Assembly (NCBI GenBank): GCA_029237695.1
Contig: CM055274.1
Coordinates: forward strand, 72,736,140 to 72,800,139
Direction: 5' to 3'
DNA from: Conchocele bisecta
Lineage: Eukaryota; Mollusca; Bivalvia; Lucinida; Thyasiridae
DNA: 64,000 nt
Shown: positions 29,501-40,110 of the stretch, one piece after another
How positions within the stretch are numbered: the first letter of the stretch is position 1
How the letters are laid out: each line of letters starts with the position of its first letter
Notes under the pieces: generated by a model
Database searches by the model: none
Told to the model about the DNA's origin: nothing
The model's input: only the letters and a program-made list of their open reading frames with translations
Translations under genes and position numbers: made by a program

Positions 29501-30603
29501 AGCATAAGAGAAGAAACTTAATTCATTACTAAAGAAAATATATTATGATCCAAAAAGTTCAATTGCCTACACAAGTGCAAAACACTTGTATGATTCAATT
29601 AAACGAATAAACACATTTTCAGATGTTAGATTAAAACATATACAAGAATGGTTGAGCAGACAGAAAACATATACACTTCATAAGCAAATTCAAAGACGTT
29701 TTACACGTCGTAAGACAATAGTAGGAGGTATCGATCAACAATGGCAGGCTGATTTGGCAGATATGCAACAATTCTCAGGTGAAAATGAGAATCAAAGATA
29801 TCTATTGTGTGTAATAGATGTATTTTCAAAATATGCATGGGTCATACCCCTTCCTAACAAAACGGGGAAAACATTGATTAACGCGTTTGATTTGATACTA
29901 AAAACATCAAAATGCAAACCACGTTCTTTACAAAGCGATAAAGGAACGGAATTTAAAAATAAAGAATTTCAACATTTCTTGAAATCTAAGCACATTCATT
30001 TTTTCACAACCGAAAACCCTGCAATTAAAGCAAGTATAGTTGAACGATTTCAAAGAACTTTAAAAACACGTATGTGGAAATATTTCACATATCACCAAAC
30101 TAGAAAATATATTGATATTTTACAAAATATTGTTGATGGATACAACCGAACATATATACCATCGTAGTATTAAGAGGGCCCCAATTTCTGTCAATACCTC
30201 AAATGAAATTGAGGTTACACATGCATTGTATGGAATGAAACAAGCTATTTCAACCAAAAACAAATTACATGTCGGTGATTTAGTTCGTATTAATAAAACA
30301 AAACGCACATTTGAAAAGGGTTATCTACCAAACTGGACGAAAGAATTATTTAAAATATTTCATATTAATAAAAGTTTACCACCAACTTATAAAATTGAAG
30401 ATCTTGATGGTGAAAAAATAATGGGTACATTTTACGGAAAGGAAATTCAAGGTATAAAAGATGATGAAATATATGAAATTGAATCAGTTCTTGCTCGATA
30501 TACAAGACGTGTAGGTAATAAAACAATCAAGGAAACTAAAGTTCATTGGATGGGTTATCCGTCAAAGTTTGATAGCTGGATTTCATCATCAAACATAATA
30601 TGA
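29485..30603 (+). pseudogene. Retrovirus-type integrase with C-terminal chromodomain (Polinton)
   Basis: It inserts the element into host DNA and generates the 6-bp duplication. The likely start is ATG 29,485 (overlapping the previous stop); the frame changes near 29,505 and again near 30,150. The core contains WQADLADM (first D), LQSDKGTEF (second D) and KASIVERFQRTLK (E), the DDE triad. The C-terminus (30,470-30,600) is a chromodomain: YEIESVLARY...KVHWMGYPSKFDSWI. Chromodomain integrases can target chromatin marks in related retroelements. Length is about 365 codons, normal for the family. Two frame breaks prevent expression as written. Confidence 0.9.
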
Positions 30604-30881
30604 ATGAACAAGATATAATTGAAAACGGAAAAATAGAAAAACAAGAGTTTTCATCTTGTGGTAAACGAATACCAAAAAATCAATTTCGATATATTTCTCA
30701 AGTAGTTATAATATATGCAATTGTTGCAACAGCCATCATTCATTTAAGTATCCAAAGTCCTAATCGCGAATTGTGGCTCGTTCTTTTAAGTAGTTCCCTT
30801 GGATACATTTTACCAAGTCCCGGGTTAAAATTTAGCAAAAAACCACAGACAGGCTTCGATTTTACAGACGGTAAAAAATGA
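30600..30881 (+). CDS. Small transmembrane protein (Polinton)
   Basis: 93 residues with two hydrophobic segments (residues 34-51 VVIIYAIVATAIIHLS and 58-72 ELWLVLLSSSLGYILPSP). The 'ELW.LLSSSLGY.LPSP.LK' ending is a recurrent signature of a small Maverick protein next to the minor capsid gene. It overlaps its neighbours by four bases on each side (ATGA), a compact viral arrangement. A membrane or virion role is inferred. Confidence 0.7.
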   Translation: MNEQDIIENGKIEKQEFSSCGKRIPKNQFRYISQVVIIYAIVATAIIHLSIQSPNRELWLVLLSSSLGYILPSPGLKFSKKPQTGFDFTDGKK

Positions 30882-31775
30882 ATTCATTTTATGTAACCTT
30901 TTTCAGTGATAGTTCTATGGATATTTATCCATCAAATATACAATGTTGTTTCAAAGTTAAATTACCTCGAACAGTTCGTATCGATAAAGAAAACTGGGAA
31001 ATAGCATTAACGGAATTAATTATTCCTTCACAGTTTTTAAATATCACCAAAGACGAAACAGAATTTAATATTATAACAAAAGATTTATCTTTCTACTCGG
31101 ATGTTTCAGAAATAAAAAATAAAAAATTTGATATAAATGAGATAGGCTTTGATGAAGCTGGTACTCCTATTAAATGGATTATCAATTTTAATTTTCAACC
31201 TGGATCCTATTCATCAATAGCTCATGTATTGGAAACAATTGATAATATCATTCAAGATTCTTTTGGCGATATTTTTAAAAAAAACAAGCAATCGATTAAC
31301 GTTTCATATTCTCCGGGTATGAAACGTCCAAAATTTAGTTTTCATAAAATTCGCAAAACAGGAATTAAATTTAACCATACATTGTTTTTAAAGTCAGGTG
31401 GAGATCCAAAGTTAGTAAACGATACATTTTTTGCAAACAGTAATGCAAATGATTTTTTTCCACATTTGTCAAATTTAAATGAGGGGTTTAAATCATTTGT
31501 TTATTTACTCTGATATTGTTGAATATTCGATTGTAGGACATATTCAAGCTCCGATTTTAAGAGTTGTACCATTCAAAACATCAAATTCAATTGAAAATGA
31601 TATAGGTAGTCAACATATTAACCATGAATTTTTAAACTTACATTATATGCCTATATCAAAATCTGAATTTGATACAATTCATATAAATATAAGAGGAGAT
31701 TCTGGCAATCCTGTTCATTTTGTTCTTGGAAAGTCTATGGTTAAGTTACATTTTAGGAAAAGAAAAATAGATTGA
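30878..31775 (+). pseudogene. Minor capsid protein (penton-like), one frameshift
   Basis: Single jelly-roll vertex protein of the Polinton capsid. The start reads NSFYVTFFSDSSMDIYPSNI and VKLPRTVRIDKENWEIALTE, the family's usual opening. The second frame (from about 31,490) has FIYSDIVEYSIVGHIQAPIL and the C-terminal strand GNPVHFVLGKSMVKLHFRKR. The frame change lies near 31,495 in TTTATTTACTC. It stands directly before the basic protein and major capsid genes, as in other Polintons. Confidence 0.88.
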
Positions 31776-31777
31776 AA

Positions 31778-32179
31778 ATGCATCCTGTATATCGAGGAGT
31801 TACACGTCAGTATGTGGCAGGTTTAGGATCCTTGTTCAAATCTGAAATAAGAACCGTTTCTCCAATTATAAAACCAATAATAAAAACTGGAGTAAATTCT
31901 TTTAAAAATGAAGGAATGAAACAAGGAATAGGTTCAGCTCAAGATATTTTTCTTAAACACAAAAATCCAAAGGATGTAATTATTTCACGAGGTAAACAAA
32001 CAATGAATTCACTAGGAAAATAATTTTTGAAGAAATTAGGTATAAAAACAAAGAAAAATAAAAGGAAACATCAGTCGCGTTCAATACATCGAAGAGTTAA
32101 GGTCCATAAATCAAGTAACAATCAAAAAGGTATAAAAAGGAGAAAAATATCTAACAGAAATTTAGATATTTTTGACTAA
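31778..32179 (+). pseudogene. Basic virion protein (Polinton), in-frame stop
   Basis: Start ATG 31,778 (MHPVYRGVTRQYVAGLGSLF). The glycine-rich, then helical N-terminal part resembles the small membrane-active/core proteins that precede the Polinton major capsid gene and are compared to adenovirus pVI. TAA at 32,021-32,023 interrupts it. The same frame then stays open with a strongly basic tail (KKNKRKHQSRS, KRRKISNRN) to TAA at 32,177-32,179. The basic tail suggests the longer product was the original one. Confidence 0.6.
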
Positions 32180-32187
32180 AATAAAAA

Positions 32188-33495
32188 ATGATGCAAAACG
32201 GTTCTTGTGAATGTAGTAAGACTGAGTTGGATGTTCAATCAGTACCTCCAACCATGACTGCTATGCACGAAAGTCAGTGGATTGAACATTTTCCGATTTC
32301 CTCTCTCAACAATAATGCTCCAATAGAATTTGTAATTCCACCACAAACAGATAAATGGACAGATTTATCTCAATCTTACATGTATTTGAAATTGAAAATT
32401 TTAAAAATAGATAATACTGCATTAGACCCCGATAATAATATTGCTCCAGTTAACAATTTCTTTCATAGTATCTTCAGTAATATTGATTTATATCTAAACA
32501 ATAAACTGATAACAAATAATTCTGATACATATCCTTTTCGGGCATATTTAGAAAATCTTTTGTCATATAACGCTGAATGTAAATCAACACAATTAGCGGC
32601 TAGTGAAATGTGGTTGAAAGATACCGCCGGTAAATATGAGATTGTTGACATTACAGGTGAAAATACAGGTCTTAATAAGAGGAATTCATTTATTTCGGGG
32701 AGTAAAGTAATCGAACTTCAAGCACGATTGCATTTGGATTTATTTTTAGAAGAAAAATATTTACCCAATGGAATTGAAATTAGAATAAGACTCAATAGAG
32801 CATCGTCAAAGTTTTGTTTAATAGGCGGTACTGACGCACCAGAGACAAAAATAGATTTTGAAAATGTTAGTTTCAATGTAAGAACTGTTGAGCTATTACC
32901 GTCTGTGTCCAATGACATGAACAGACTCATAGCTCAAACGAATATGAAAATTCCTATACGTAGAGTAGAAGTCAAAACATTCACAATTGCAACTGGAATG
33001 CGCTCAAAAATAGAAGATCATCTTTTTCAGGGGCAATTACCGAAACGGATATTCATTGGTATGGTTGATAATGCTAGTTTCAATGGGGAATACGCAAAAA
33101 ATCCATTCAATTTTCATCATTTTAATCTATCAAAAATTGATGTAAATTGTAATGGTCATGGTATTTTCAACCGTCCATTTGAGCCGGATTTTGAACATAC
33201 ATTATATCTTAAATCATACATGTCTTTGTATCAAGCTGTGTCTTCACTAGGTCAAAACAAATCATTTGATATTATAGAGATGAATATGTAAATGGATATT
33301 GTTTGTGGGGATATGACTTGACACCTGACCAGGGCAGTGAAGAGGGACACCTACACCCATATAAGAACTGGAAATCTACGCCTTGAGCTTCAGTTTGCCA
33401 GAGCACTTGAAAAAGTCATCAATGTCATAGTGTTCTCAGAGTTTGATAACCAGATTGAAATAAATAGTCTTCGTGAAGTGATCACCGACTATTAA
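32188..33495 (+). pseudogene. Major capsid protein (double jelly roll), 3' end frameshifted
   Basis: Hexon-like double jelly-roll capsid protein. The open part covers 367 residues: ESQWIEHFPISSL, EFVIPPQTDKWTDLSQSYM, NNFFHSIFSNIDLYLNNKLI and YPFRAYLENLLSYN are diagnostic for Polinton MCPs. FFEPDFEHTLYLKSYMSLYQ-like sequence leads to the last strands. After TAA at 33,289-33,291 the reading continues in other frames (GYDLTPDQ near 33,315; GNLRLELQF and IVFSEFDNQIEI near 33,370-33,470) to TAA at 33,493-33,495. The 3' part is noticeably richer in GC than the body. Confidence 0.92.
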
Positions 33496-33507
33496 TATTG
33501 GACAATT

Positions 33508-34142
33508 ATGAACAAAACAAATCCTAAAAGTAACGTATTGGGGAAATCAACATCCAAAGATGGAAACCATCGAATTACAGTATATTCTGGATCGAGAAAT
33601 ATGGCTGAAGAGATTAAACGGAATAGTATGCCCAAAAGACAAGCTACCAAATCACAGACCATTAGACGTCCAAGCGTACATAATCAACACGGATAATTCT
33701 GATCAACCTGGAAAAACATTGGGTAACTATTGTATTTGATCGAAGAATGAAGCCATCTACTTTGACTCCTATGGATTACCACCACTACACGCAGAAATAT
33801 TGTCTTTCTTGACAAACAATTCTACGAAATGGACATTTAACAAACAGAGATTACAAAGTGTATTCAGTACAACATGTGGAAAATACTGTGTGTTTGTGTT
33901 GTTTGCGATTGCAAGAGGAAATACTCTGCGTCTCTGTATTCAACAAACATTCAGTTCATCAATTACTCAAGAATGATAGGACTATAACGATCTGGTTCAA
34001 ACATCACTTCGGAACACTCTACGAAGGACCTCAGCAAAGTTCAACATCTGTCGGGTGTCAATGTTGTAAACCACAACAATATCATCATGCCATGTCTTTG
34101 CATTTTCCAAAATTACTTCATGTTGCAAATATGTTAACATAA
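33508..34142 (+). pseudogene. Adenain-like cysteine protease, degraded
   Basis: Maturation protease of the Polinton capsid, broken into several frames. Recognisable blocks: PGKHWV (histidine of the catalytic set, near 33,710), IYFDSYGLPP (acidic residue, near 33,757-33,785) and STTCGKYCVFVLFAIARGN (catalytic Cys, near 33,868-33,920). The N-terminal part (33,508-33,696) has lost its usual sequence, and the 33,960-34,142 tail is not recognisable. It is the last gene before the right inner TIR. Confidence 0.75.
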
Positions 34143-34201
34143 TATTGCATGTACTTTTGTAAAGATCAAATATGAATATCATATCTGGTCTATAATTCCA
34201 T

Positions 34202-34445
34202 TGTTGTAAATATGTTGTTGTTCAATAAAATATTGTTAAAACTTTACATATCTTGTATTCAATTTTTCCCACTATAAATTGAAAAATACCAATATATTGA
34301 TTTACAATCAATATTTATTTTCATTAACTTTTGTCAATATTAGAGTTGTCAGAAGTGGATGAAAAATATTTCTAGGATATTTTCATATGTATTTGATAAT
34401 ATTGGAGTTGTCAAAAATATTTGAAAATTATATACAGAACAGTAT
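34202..34445. repeat. Polinton right inner inverted repeat
   Basis: Inverse of 16,843-17,079. It contains the class-2 poly(A) string (AATAAA 34,224-34,229), so both TIR copies supply a 3' end for genes transcribed toward the tips. Confidence 0.9.
34224..34229 (+). terminator. Poly(A) signal of class-2 type, right end
   Basis: AATAAA in TTGTTCAATAAAATATT after the protease gene. Confidence 0.75.
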
Positions 34446-34455
34446 ACCCCTAAAT

Positions 34456-34813
34456 GTTCAAGGTGGTACTATGGCGTAATACAAGAAGTTTTCACCCCGG
34501 ATAAAATTCACGAATCATCAAAATGGTTCAGGGGTGTCACTATGGCACGGTTTTATACTGTAATACAAGAAGTTCCCACCCCCGGATAAAATTCACGAAT
34601 CATCAAAATGGTTCAGGGGTGTCACTACGGCACGGTTTTATACTGTAATACAAGAAGTTCCCACCCCTTGATAATGGGAGTAATAAGGGGTGGCACCTAT
34701 GGCACGGTTTTTTAACATGTGTTTTTTACATAGACACCCGGTGCGAGGGTAAAAAATGTCTATGTAAAAAACACATGTTAAAAAACCGTGCCATAGTGAC
34801 ACCCATTACTACT
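34456..34813. repeat. Polinton right outer terminal inverted repeat
   Basis: Inverse of 16,023-16,380 with a few substitutions and indels. It includes a perfect 40-bp hairpin (34,697-34,736 with 34,757-34,796). Confidence 0.95.
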
Positions 34814-34819
34814 GTTAAA
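34814..34819. repeat. Right target-site duplication GTTAAA
   Basis: Exact copy of 16,017-16,022. Continues CACCAATAATCAATCAAT, the expected continuation of the interrupted host repeat. Confidence 0.95.
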
Positions 34820-35140
34820 CACCAATAATCAATCAATAAAACCCGTTGGCCTGACCTTAAATGACCTTAGCTGTTGATATGCCTTAAACACCACCAATCA
34901 ATCACATACCCTTAATGTTCATGTTTAGCTCACATGAGCCGAAGGCTCAAGTGAGCTATTGTTACCGCTTTTCGACCCTCCGTCGTCGTCGTCCGTCCAC
35001 ACTTTTTCAACATCTTCCGTATCGCTTGACTGGCGGCCGTTGAAAAGTAGGTCATTTTTTTAAAAAAATATCTCACGAACTGGCAGGCCGATTTCGACGA
35101 AACTTGGTATGAATGATCGATAGTTAGCGGTAATATGAAT
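34820..35140. repeat. Interrupted host repeat tail and inverted GACGGAC/AGCTCAC repeat
   Basis: 34,835-34,910 repeats 'AACCCGTTGGCCTGACC' and 'TTAGCTGTTGAT'. 34,925-35,010 is the inverse of the tail seen at 1223-1345, then 'TTCGACGAAACTTGGTATGAATGATC'. Confidence 0.7.
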
Positions 35141-35528
35141 TTTCACCAGTGAAAAGACTCATATTCGCACCTGTCATGTGATCTCCATGTATTACTCCGC
35201 GAGAATTTTACGCTACTAAATCATTCTGGAAACGAGTTCAATAAATACAAATTTAATTTGAACACAAAGTATTTATTCTGGTGCTTTTACTGAACGTATA
35301 TATTTACTGAATAGTTGCTATATCGTTCTCAAAAGAGAACTACTTTTTGTCATAGGACCTATACAATGTGCGATTCGGCACGATTATAATTAGGCGGTGA
35401 AACGAAACATGACCGACATGCAAGTCCCTCGAGCCAGTGCCGTCGTTAAATTAAAGCATTTACAAACTGGGTCGAATACATGCTGTAAACAATGTAAACG
35501 TCAGCTCACAGTAGGTAATAAATAGAAA
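35141..35528. other. Intergenic, nothing recognised
   Basis: No coding or structural signal supported. Confidence 0.4.
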
Positions 35529-35675
35529 ATTCAGATTTTTGCAACGAATATGACATATATGTTTATCTGGTGGTGCCAAATGTACATATTTCACTTGTGC
35601 CTTCGTCACTCGTGAAATATGAACATTTTAACCCACTCGATGAAAATATGTCATATTCGTTGCAAAAATCTGAAT
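35529..35675. mobile_element. Fold-back MITE (ATTCAGATTTTTGCAACGAA)
   Basis: ATTCAGATTTTTGCAACGAA at the left is exactly inverted at 35,656-35,675. Inner arms TATGACATAT/ATATGTCATA and CATATTTCAC/GTGAAATATG continue the fold. Confidence 0.8.
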
Positions 35676-35716
35676 ATCATCTATATATGGAATTGTTGAC
35701 CAGAATTAAAGCATGT

Positions 35717-36884
35717 ATACTCAGCAAAAAAAGAAACGTCCCTCTTTTAAAGCTCATGTAACGTAACCCATGTATGTATAATATGTGCAATATGCATATA
35801 TCTGATACACAGGGAACGATGGGCATACGATCATGCATAGTTTATTCCATCTTTGCGGTGTAAACGTTACTTAGCAACCAGGATGCTAATTTACACATTT
35901 AGCTCGTGCGAGCTATACACATGGAAACTAAATTTCTTTAGCTCACGTTAAACCAGTCATGTGATATCGGACTATTGAAAACTTGCATAAAGTTTTAATT
36001 TTTCACCATTTCCATGGCGTGACGACTGCCCAAAACCAGAAAAGTCAGTTTAGTGGAACGTTAACGTCTGTGATGGAGGTTAAGACAAACAACACTGACT
36101 TTGAACGTTTTTAAAATAATATTCAGTGATATGTCACATAACTCCGGTATGCATGTGATGTTTGTGACAATATGTGTACTTTTAAATCTGCTGTGACGAA
36201 CAGAAGACGAGAACCTTACATCACGTTAACTTACGTCAACGTCGATTGTCATGAACTCTGATGGCGTATAGATAGCCGATGCATAAACTTCTGAGACGCT
36301 ATGCCTAGAAAATTATTGAACGGCGCAAATAAAGCACCCAATAATGGGCACAATTCACCCCGCGTTACCCGCTGTTGTGGTCCTTCTCGCCTCATTTCAA
36401 GTAGAGGAACCAACTCTCTAACCAATTAGTCATCGTTTTAAGTAGCAGATCGTAAAGTGGGAATGAAGAGCCAAGAATTCCCACAACCATAATTTTCGCA
36501 ACCGATGTAGCGCTGATAGAGGAATTTGTCTAACGCCACACGTCTACGTTACGTTACGTCATTTATTCATGAATTACAGTATAAATGCACAGAAATTGAG
36601 GTCACGCAAGACGAATAATGTAAAACGGTATTTGCAAACGATTATGTGTCATTTTATAACATTATTACAAGCATGTCAATACGTTCAGGATTTTTAATTT
36701 TGACCCCTATCCACCTCGCCGACGTATTGCTCCGAAACTGTCCAGGCTAGCAACACCTAATGAACTGGTATCGATCCATAATTGAATGAGCTTCATTTTT
36801 ATCTGGAATTTATTACTGTAACTCTTTTGGGTATCTGGCAATCTTCACTTAAACAAGGAGGGACGTTTCTTTTTTTGTTCAGTA
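35717..36884. mobile_element. Tc1/mariner-like element remnant, 1.17 kb
   Basis: Ends TACT.A.CAAAAAAAGAAA / CGTCCCTC are inverted at 36,850-36,884, with TA outside. The size suits a Tc1-like element, but no transposase frame survives that I can recognise. Confidence 0.65.
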
Positions 36885-37129
36885 TATATTTCACGATTCT
36901 ATGTCGTTGCGATATAAAATTATGTTCGTTCGAGTTTAGAATATGCTCTCAACTCCTTAAACACATGGAAGTCAGGCAAAGGTGGAATCACACAGAAAGA
37001 TTTCACACATTAATTAATTAATCATTCCATGTTATCTTCAACAAGTACAAGTAGTTCTCTGTATACATTTAAAGCATCGTGTACATTTATAGGAACTCTA
37101 AGATCAGGTATGAGGAATTGCGTTAGATC

Positions 37130-38266
37130 TTAAAATTCTGGATAACATATTTTCCTACGTGTACCATATAAGTCATAGCAGGCTTTTACATCTTCTTGGT
37201 CAACTTTATTGCCAAAAGTATGACCATCAAACACTTCGGGAATAAAGTACATTAAATCTGGCTTTCCATTCGGTGTTTCAGCATTCTTTTGTGCGCGTAT
37301 GGAATGAAGATTCCAGCTCGCATCTTGGATTAGGCTTGTAAAACAGAACTTTAAACATTCGACATGCACAGGATTAAATTCGTCATATTCATCGCTATAT
37401 TTTAGATCTTTAAAAAAGCTAATCCACCATTGGATTCCTTGACGTCTTAAAGTTACCCACCAAGCCTCTATTCTTTGATTATAAACACTTCTTCCATATA
37501 TAAAACGTTTAATACCAGACATACTGTCTGCATCATTATACCGGAAGAACGGTTGAAGGAGCGCAAGAGTTGAGTTTTCGGTTCCTTTGTCGCAACGAAG
37601 GATTCTAGGTACAATTGCAAGTGCTTTCAATGTTTCCAGATAATACATAGCAATTACAGCTGAGTTGTTGTTACTCTGTGAAACCTCTAACCAAATTATT
37701 CTCCTGCTGTAACAATCTATAGCAGCGCGAATACAAAATCCATACGGCTTAAGTTTATCATATCCATCAACGTGCCACACATAATTTGGGCCATTTACTC
37801 GATATGTTCGTCTTTTCAGGCGATGCATTTTTCGCAAGTTAATACCTTCGGGGTCAATATGTCTCATGAGGGTCAGAACTTTATCTCTCGGTACTCTCAT
37901 CCTGTGGTCATTTACCAACCGTCTCCACATCGAACGGTAACCAATAAACTGGCCACTGATTTCAATTTCTTTCGATATGTAATCCACAACAATGCCATTA
38001 GGTGTATACGCTGTCCGTCGTCTTAGGTTATTTTTTCTTAGGACTCTTTACAGCTGGCGCAGCGATAATCTAATTCCATTAACCACAAACAACAGCAGAA
38101 TTATTTCCGGGTAGGTAAATCCACAGTAAAAATATTGTGCTATACATTCGAGTCTTGTCGTTGTCGATGCTGTAATTGTTTCTGGTATATTCGATGGCAC
38201 AACTGTCCTCACCAGGGGTATTCTCAACCATAAAATCACCAATACAACCTCCATGGCTATTGGCAA
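37130..38266 (-). pseudogene. rve/DDE integrase-core transposase, one in-frame stop
   Basis: The main frame (37,987 to 37,130, 285 residues) has GYRSMWRRL, YVWHVDGYDKLKPYGF (first D), LRCDKGTEN (second D) and RIEAWW (E), a complete DDE set. Upstream in the same frame, 38,266-38,051 reads CIAQYFYCGFTYPEIILLLF, the usual N-terminal helix-turn-helix of this eukaryotic 'integrase core domain' family. A single TAA at 38,048-38,050 separates them. The family is abundant in fish and molluscs and belongs to an integrase-type DNA transposon; I cannot fix the superfamily (IS3EU is one candidate). No TIRs were found around it. Confidence 0.8.
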
Positions 38267-38569
38267 GGTCTGTAATGAGATATTATATATATTGTAATTA
38301 AGTTTGCTAATTTCATTACATCAAATTGAAGTCGTAGTTGTGGATAGTCAAATATACTACCCGTAGTTAACATTGTTTATCAAAAAAAGTTTCGTTTCCT
38401 GCAAATCGTAGTATTAGTATACTCTTAGACAACTTTGCAATATTGTTTTGTATATCTGAACACTAAGAAGCCAAATACTATAAGATCGTAAAAGTTACAA
38501 TAATAGCTTGTTGAACGGCAATAGGATTATTACATAAATTACAGTTTTACCAATATAAACAAGAGTTGT

Positions 38570-39030
38570 CAGACCTTGGGGAAAATATAGTCCATTTATC
38601 CTGGGCTCAGCGGGGGCGGCACATATTTGGATTTGTCACAGGGTGCTAGTGGACCATTAGAGCAATGCGTGTGTGCAATATGAAGCAGATCCGAGCAAGG
38701 AAACACAAAATAGAGGCCATTTACCCGAGCGATACGGTTTCGGGACCGCCAAGTATGTGACTTTGACCCTGTATTTGTCGTAGGGCGGTAGAGGACCTTT
38801 GAAGAAATGTGCGTGAAATATGAAGCAGATCCGAGCAGCGAAACAGAAAATATGGGCCATTTACCGGAGCGTTAAGGTTTTGTGACGCACAAAGTATGTG
38901 ACCTTAACTCTGGGATTAGCGGGGGCGGCACGGGTGTGGATTTGTCGCAGGGCGGTAAAGGGCCATTGGAACAATGCGTGCGTGACATATGAAGCAGATC
39001 CGAGCAAGGATTTATTTACATGTACCCGAG
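38570..39030 (+). repeat. Tandem ~150-bp repeat (GAAGCAGATCCGAGC)
   Basis: Three diverged units with 'GAAGCAGATCCGAGCAAGGA', 'GGGCCATTTACC.GAGCG' and 'GATTTGTCGCAGGGCGGTA'. The same family is at 12,690 and 13,720 in inverse orientation. Confidence 0.85.
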
Positions 39031-39445
39031 CGTTAAGGTTTTGAATTTTTGAAGACGGACGGATTCGTTACAGCATGATAGAGTGTCATCAGACGAATGC
39101 ATAATATGAACTATCAAGGTGTTCCCTGTAAGGAAACAGAAGCTATAAGAAATTTACCCCAACGTTAAGTTTATGAACGCACTAAGTTTTCGACCTTGAC
39201 CCTGGGGTAAGGGGTGGGCGTTGGGTTAAGGATTTGCTACAGCATGATAGAGGATCATCTGCGGAATGCATGCATGAAATACCAAGGTGTTCCATGCAAA
39301 GAAGCAGAAGTTATAATACATTTACCCCAACGTTAAGTTTGTGGACGCCGACAACGCCGATGCCGACGCTGACGATGCCGACGACGACGCCGGGGGTATG
39401 CCGTAAGCTCTCTCTGCACTTCGTGCAGGCGAGCTAAAAACTACA
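39031..39445 (+). repeat. Diverged continuation with GACGCCGAC tail
   Basis: 'ACAGCATGATAGAG..TCATC' occurs twice (39,071 and 39,239). The tail GCCGACGACGACGCC plus 'GGCGAGCTAAAAA' resembles the 1223-1345 tail. Confidence 0.6.
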
Positions 39446-40009
39446 GAACAAGATGTAGACTAGAATGTCATGTCTATTAATCGCTGTAGTGGATGTCATA
39501 GTACTATGTCTAAGCAAGAGGCACATCGTTAACACTACGCTAATCCTCTCGCTGTGCATTGGGTGCAGGAAGCCTGGTACATATGAGTCACTCTGCCATG
39601 TTCAGTTAAATACACTGTTGCCAAGACTTATTGAAATCCATCATGCTAAACGTAAAGTGTTATGGACGGACGCGCGGACAGATGCACGGACATCGACTAA
39701 CGCTATATATCCCATTTTGGCTACGGGACAAACACGATACACGTTGTCGTTGATCAGCAACACACACAGTTGTTGCTGTGATCGTTTCATTATGGACCTA
39801 TCAATGTCGGAAAGGGGGTGCATCGTTTTGAGGTTTGCATCGGCGGAACATGAACGAATATACTCATACCAATGATTAAACATTTTTACCTCACTTAAGT
39901 ATACTTACAAGTACTTGCTATTGCAATCGTCGCCTGTACTGTCAGCTACTGGAACGTGTGTACATGTATCGTCCACCATCAGATTTCCCGCTTCGTTATA
40001 ACCTTACAC
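39446..40009. other. No supported gene
   Basis: The open frame at 39,465-39,875 has no domain and overlaps a GACGGACGCGCGGAC-type repeat segment (39,663). Confidence 0.4.
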
Positions 40010-40110
40010 CTTACACATAATACATAAGACCTAACACATAATACGTAAGACATAATACGTAATACGTGAGACGTAATACATAAGTACTAAGACAAAATGG
40101 CCAATAGGCT
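40010..40110 (+). repeat. TAATACGTAAGACAT minisatellite
   Basis: Same units as 11,160-11,250 and 14,478-14,760. Confidence 0.85.

Larger units (their letters stand above)
16023..34813. mobile_element. Polinton/Maverick (polintovirus-like) element, 18,791 bp
   Basis: Bounded by 358-bp terminal inverted repeats with AG...CT ends and a perfect 6-bp duplication. It encodes protein-primed DNA polymerase B, retrovirus-type integrase, packaging ATPase, cysteine protease, minor and major capsid proteins, and about ten small proteins. Replication and early-type genes lie on the left, mostly minus strand. Virion genes form a dense plus-strand block from 26.6 to 34.1 kb. The family is known for capsid genes of adenovirus/virophage type. 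Almost every large ORF is broken, so this copy cannot be active as written. The coding strand is strongly A-rich and GC-poor relative to host exons. Confidence 0.95.
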
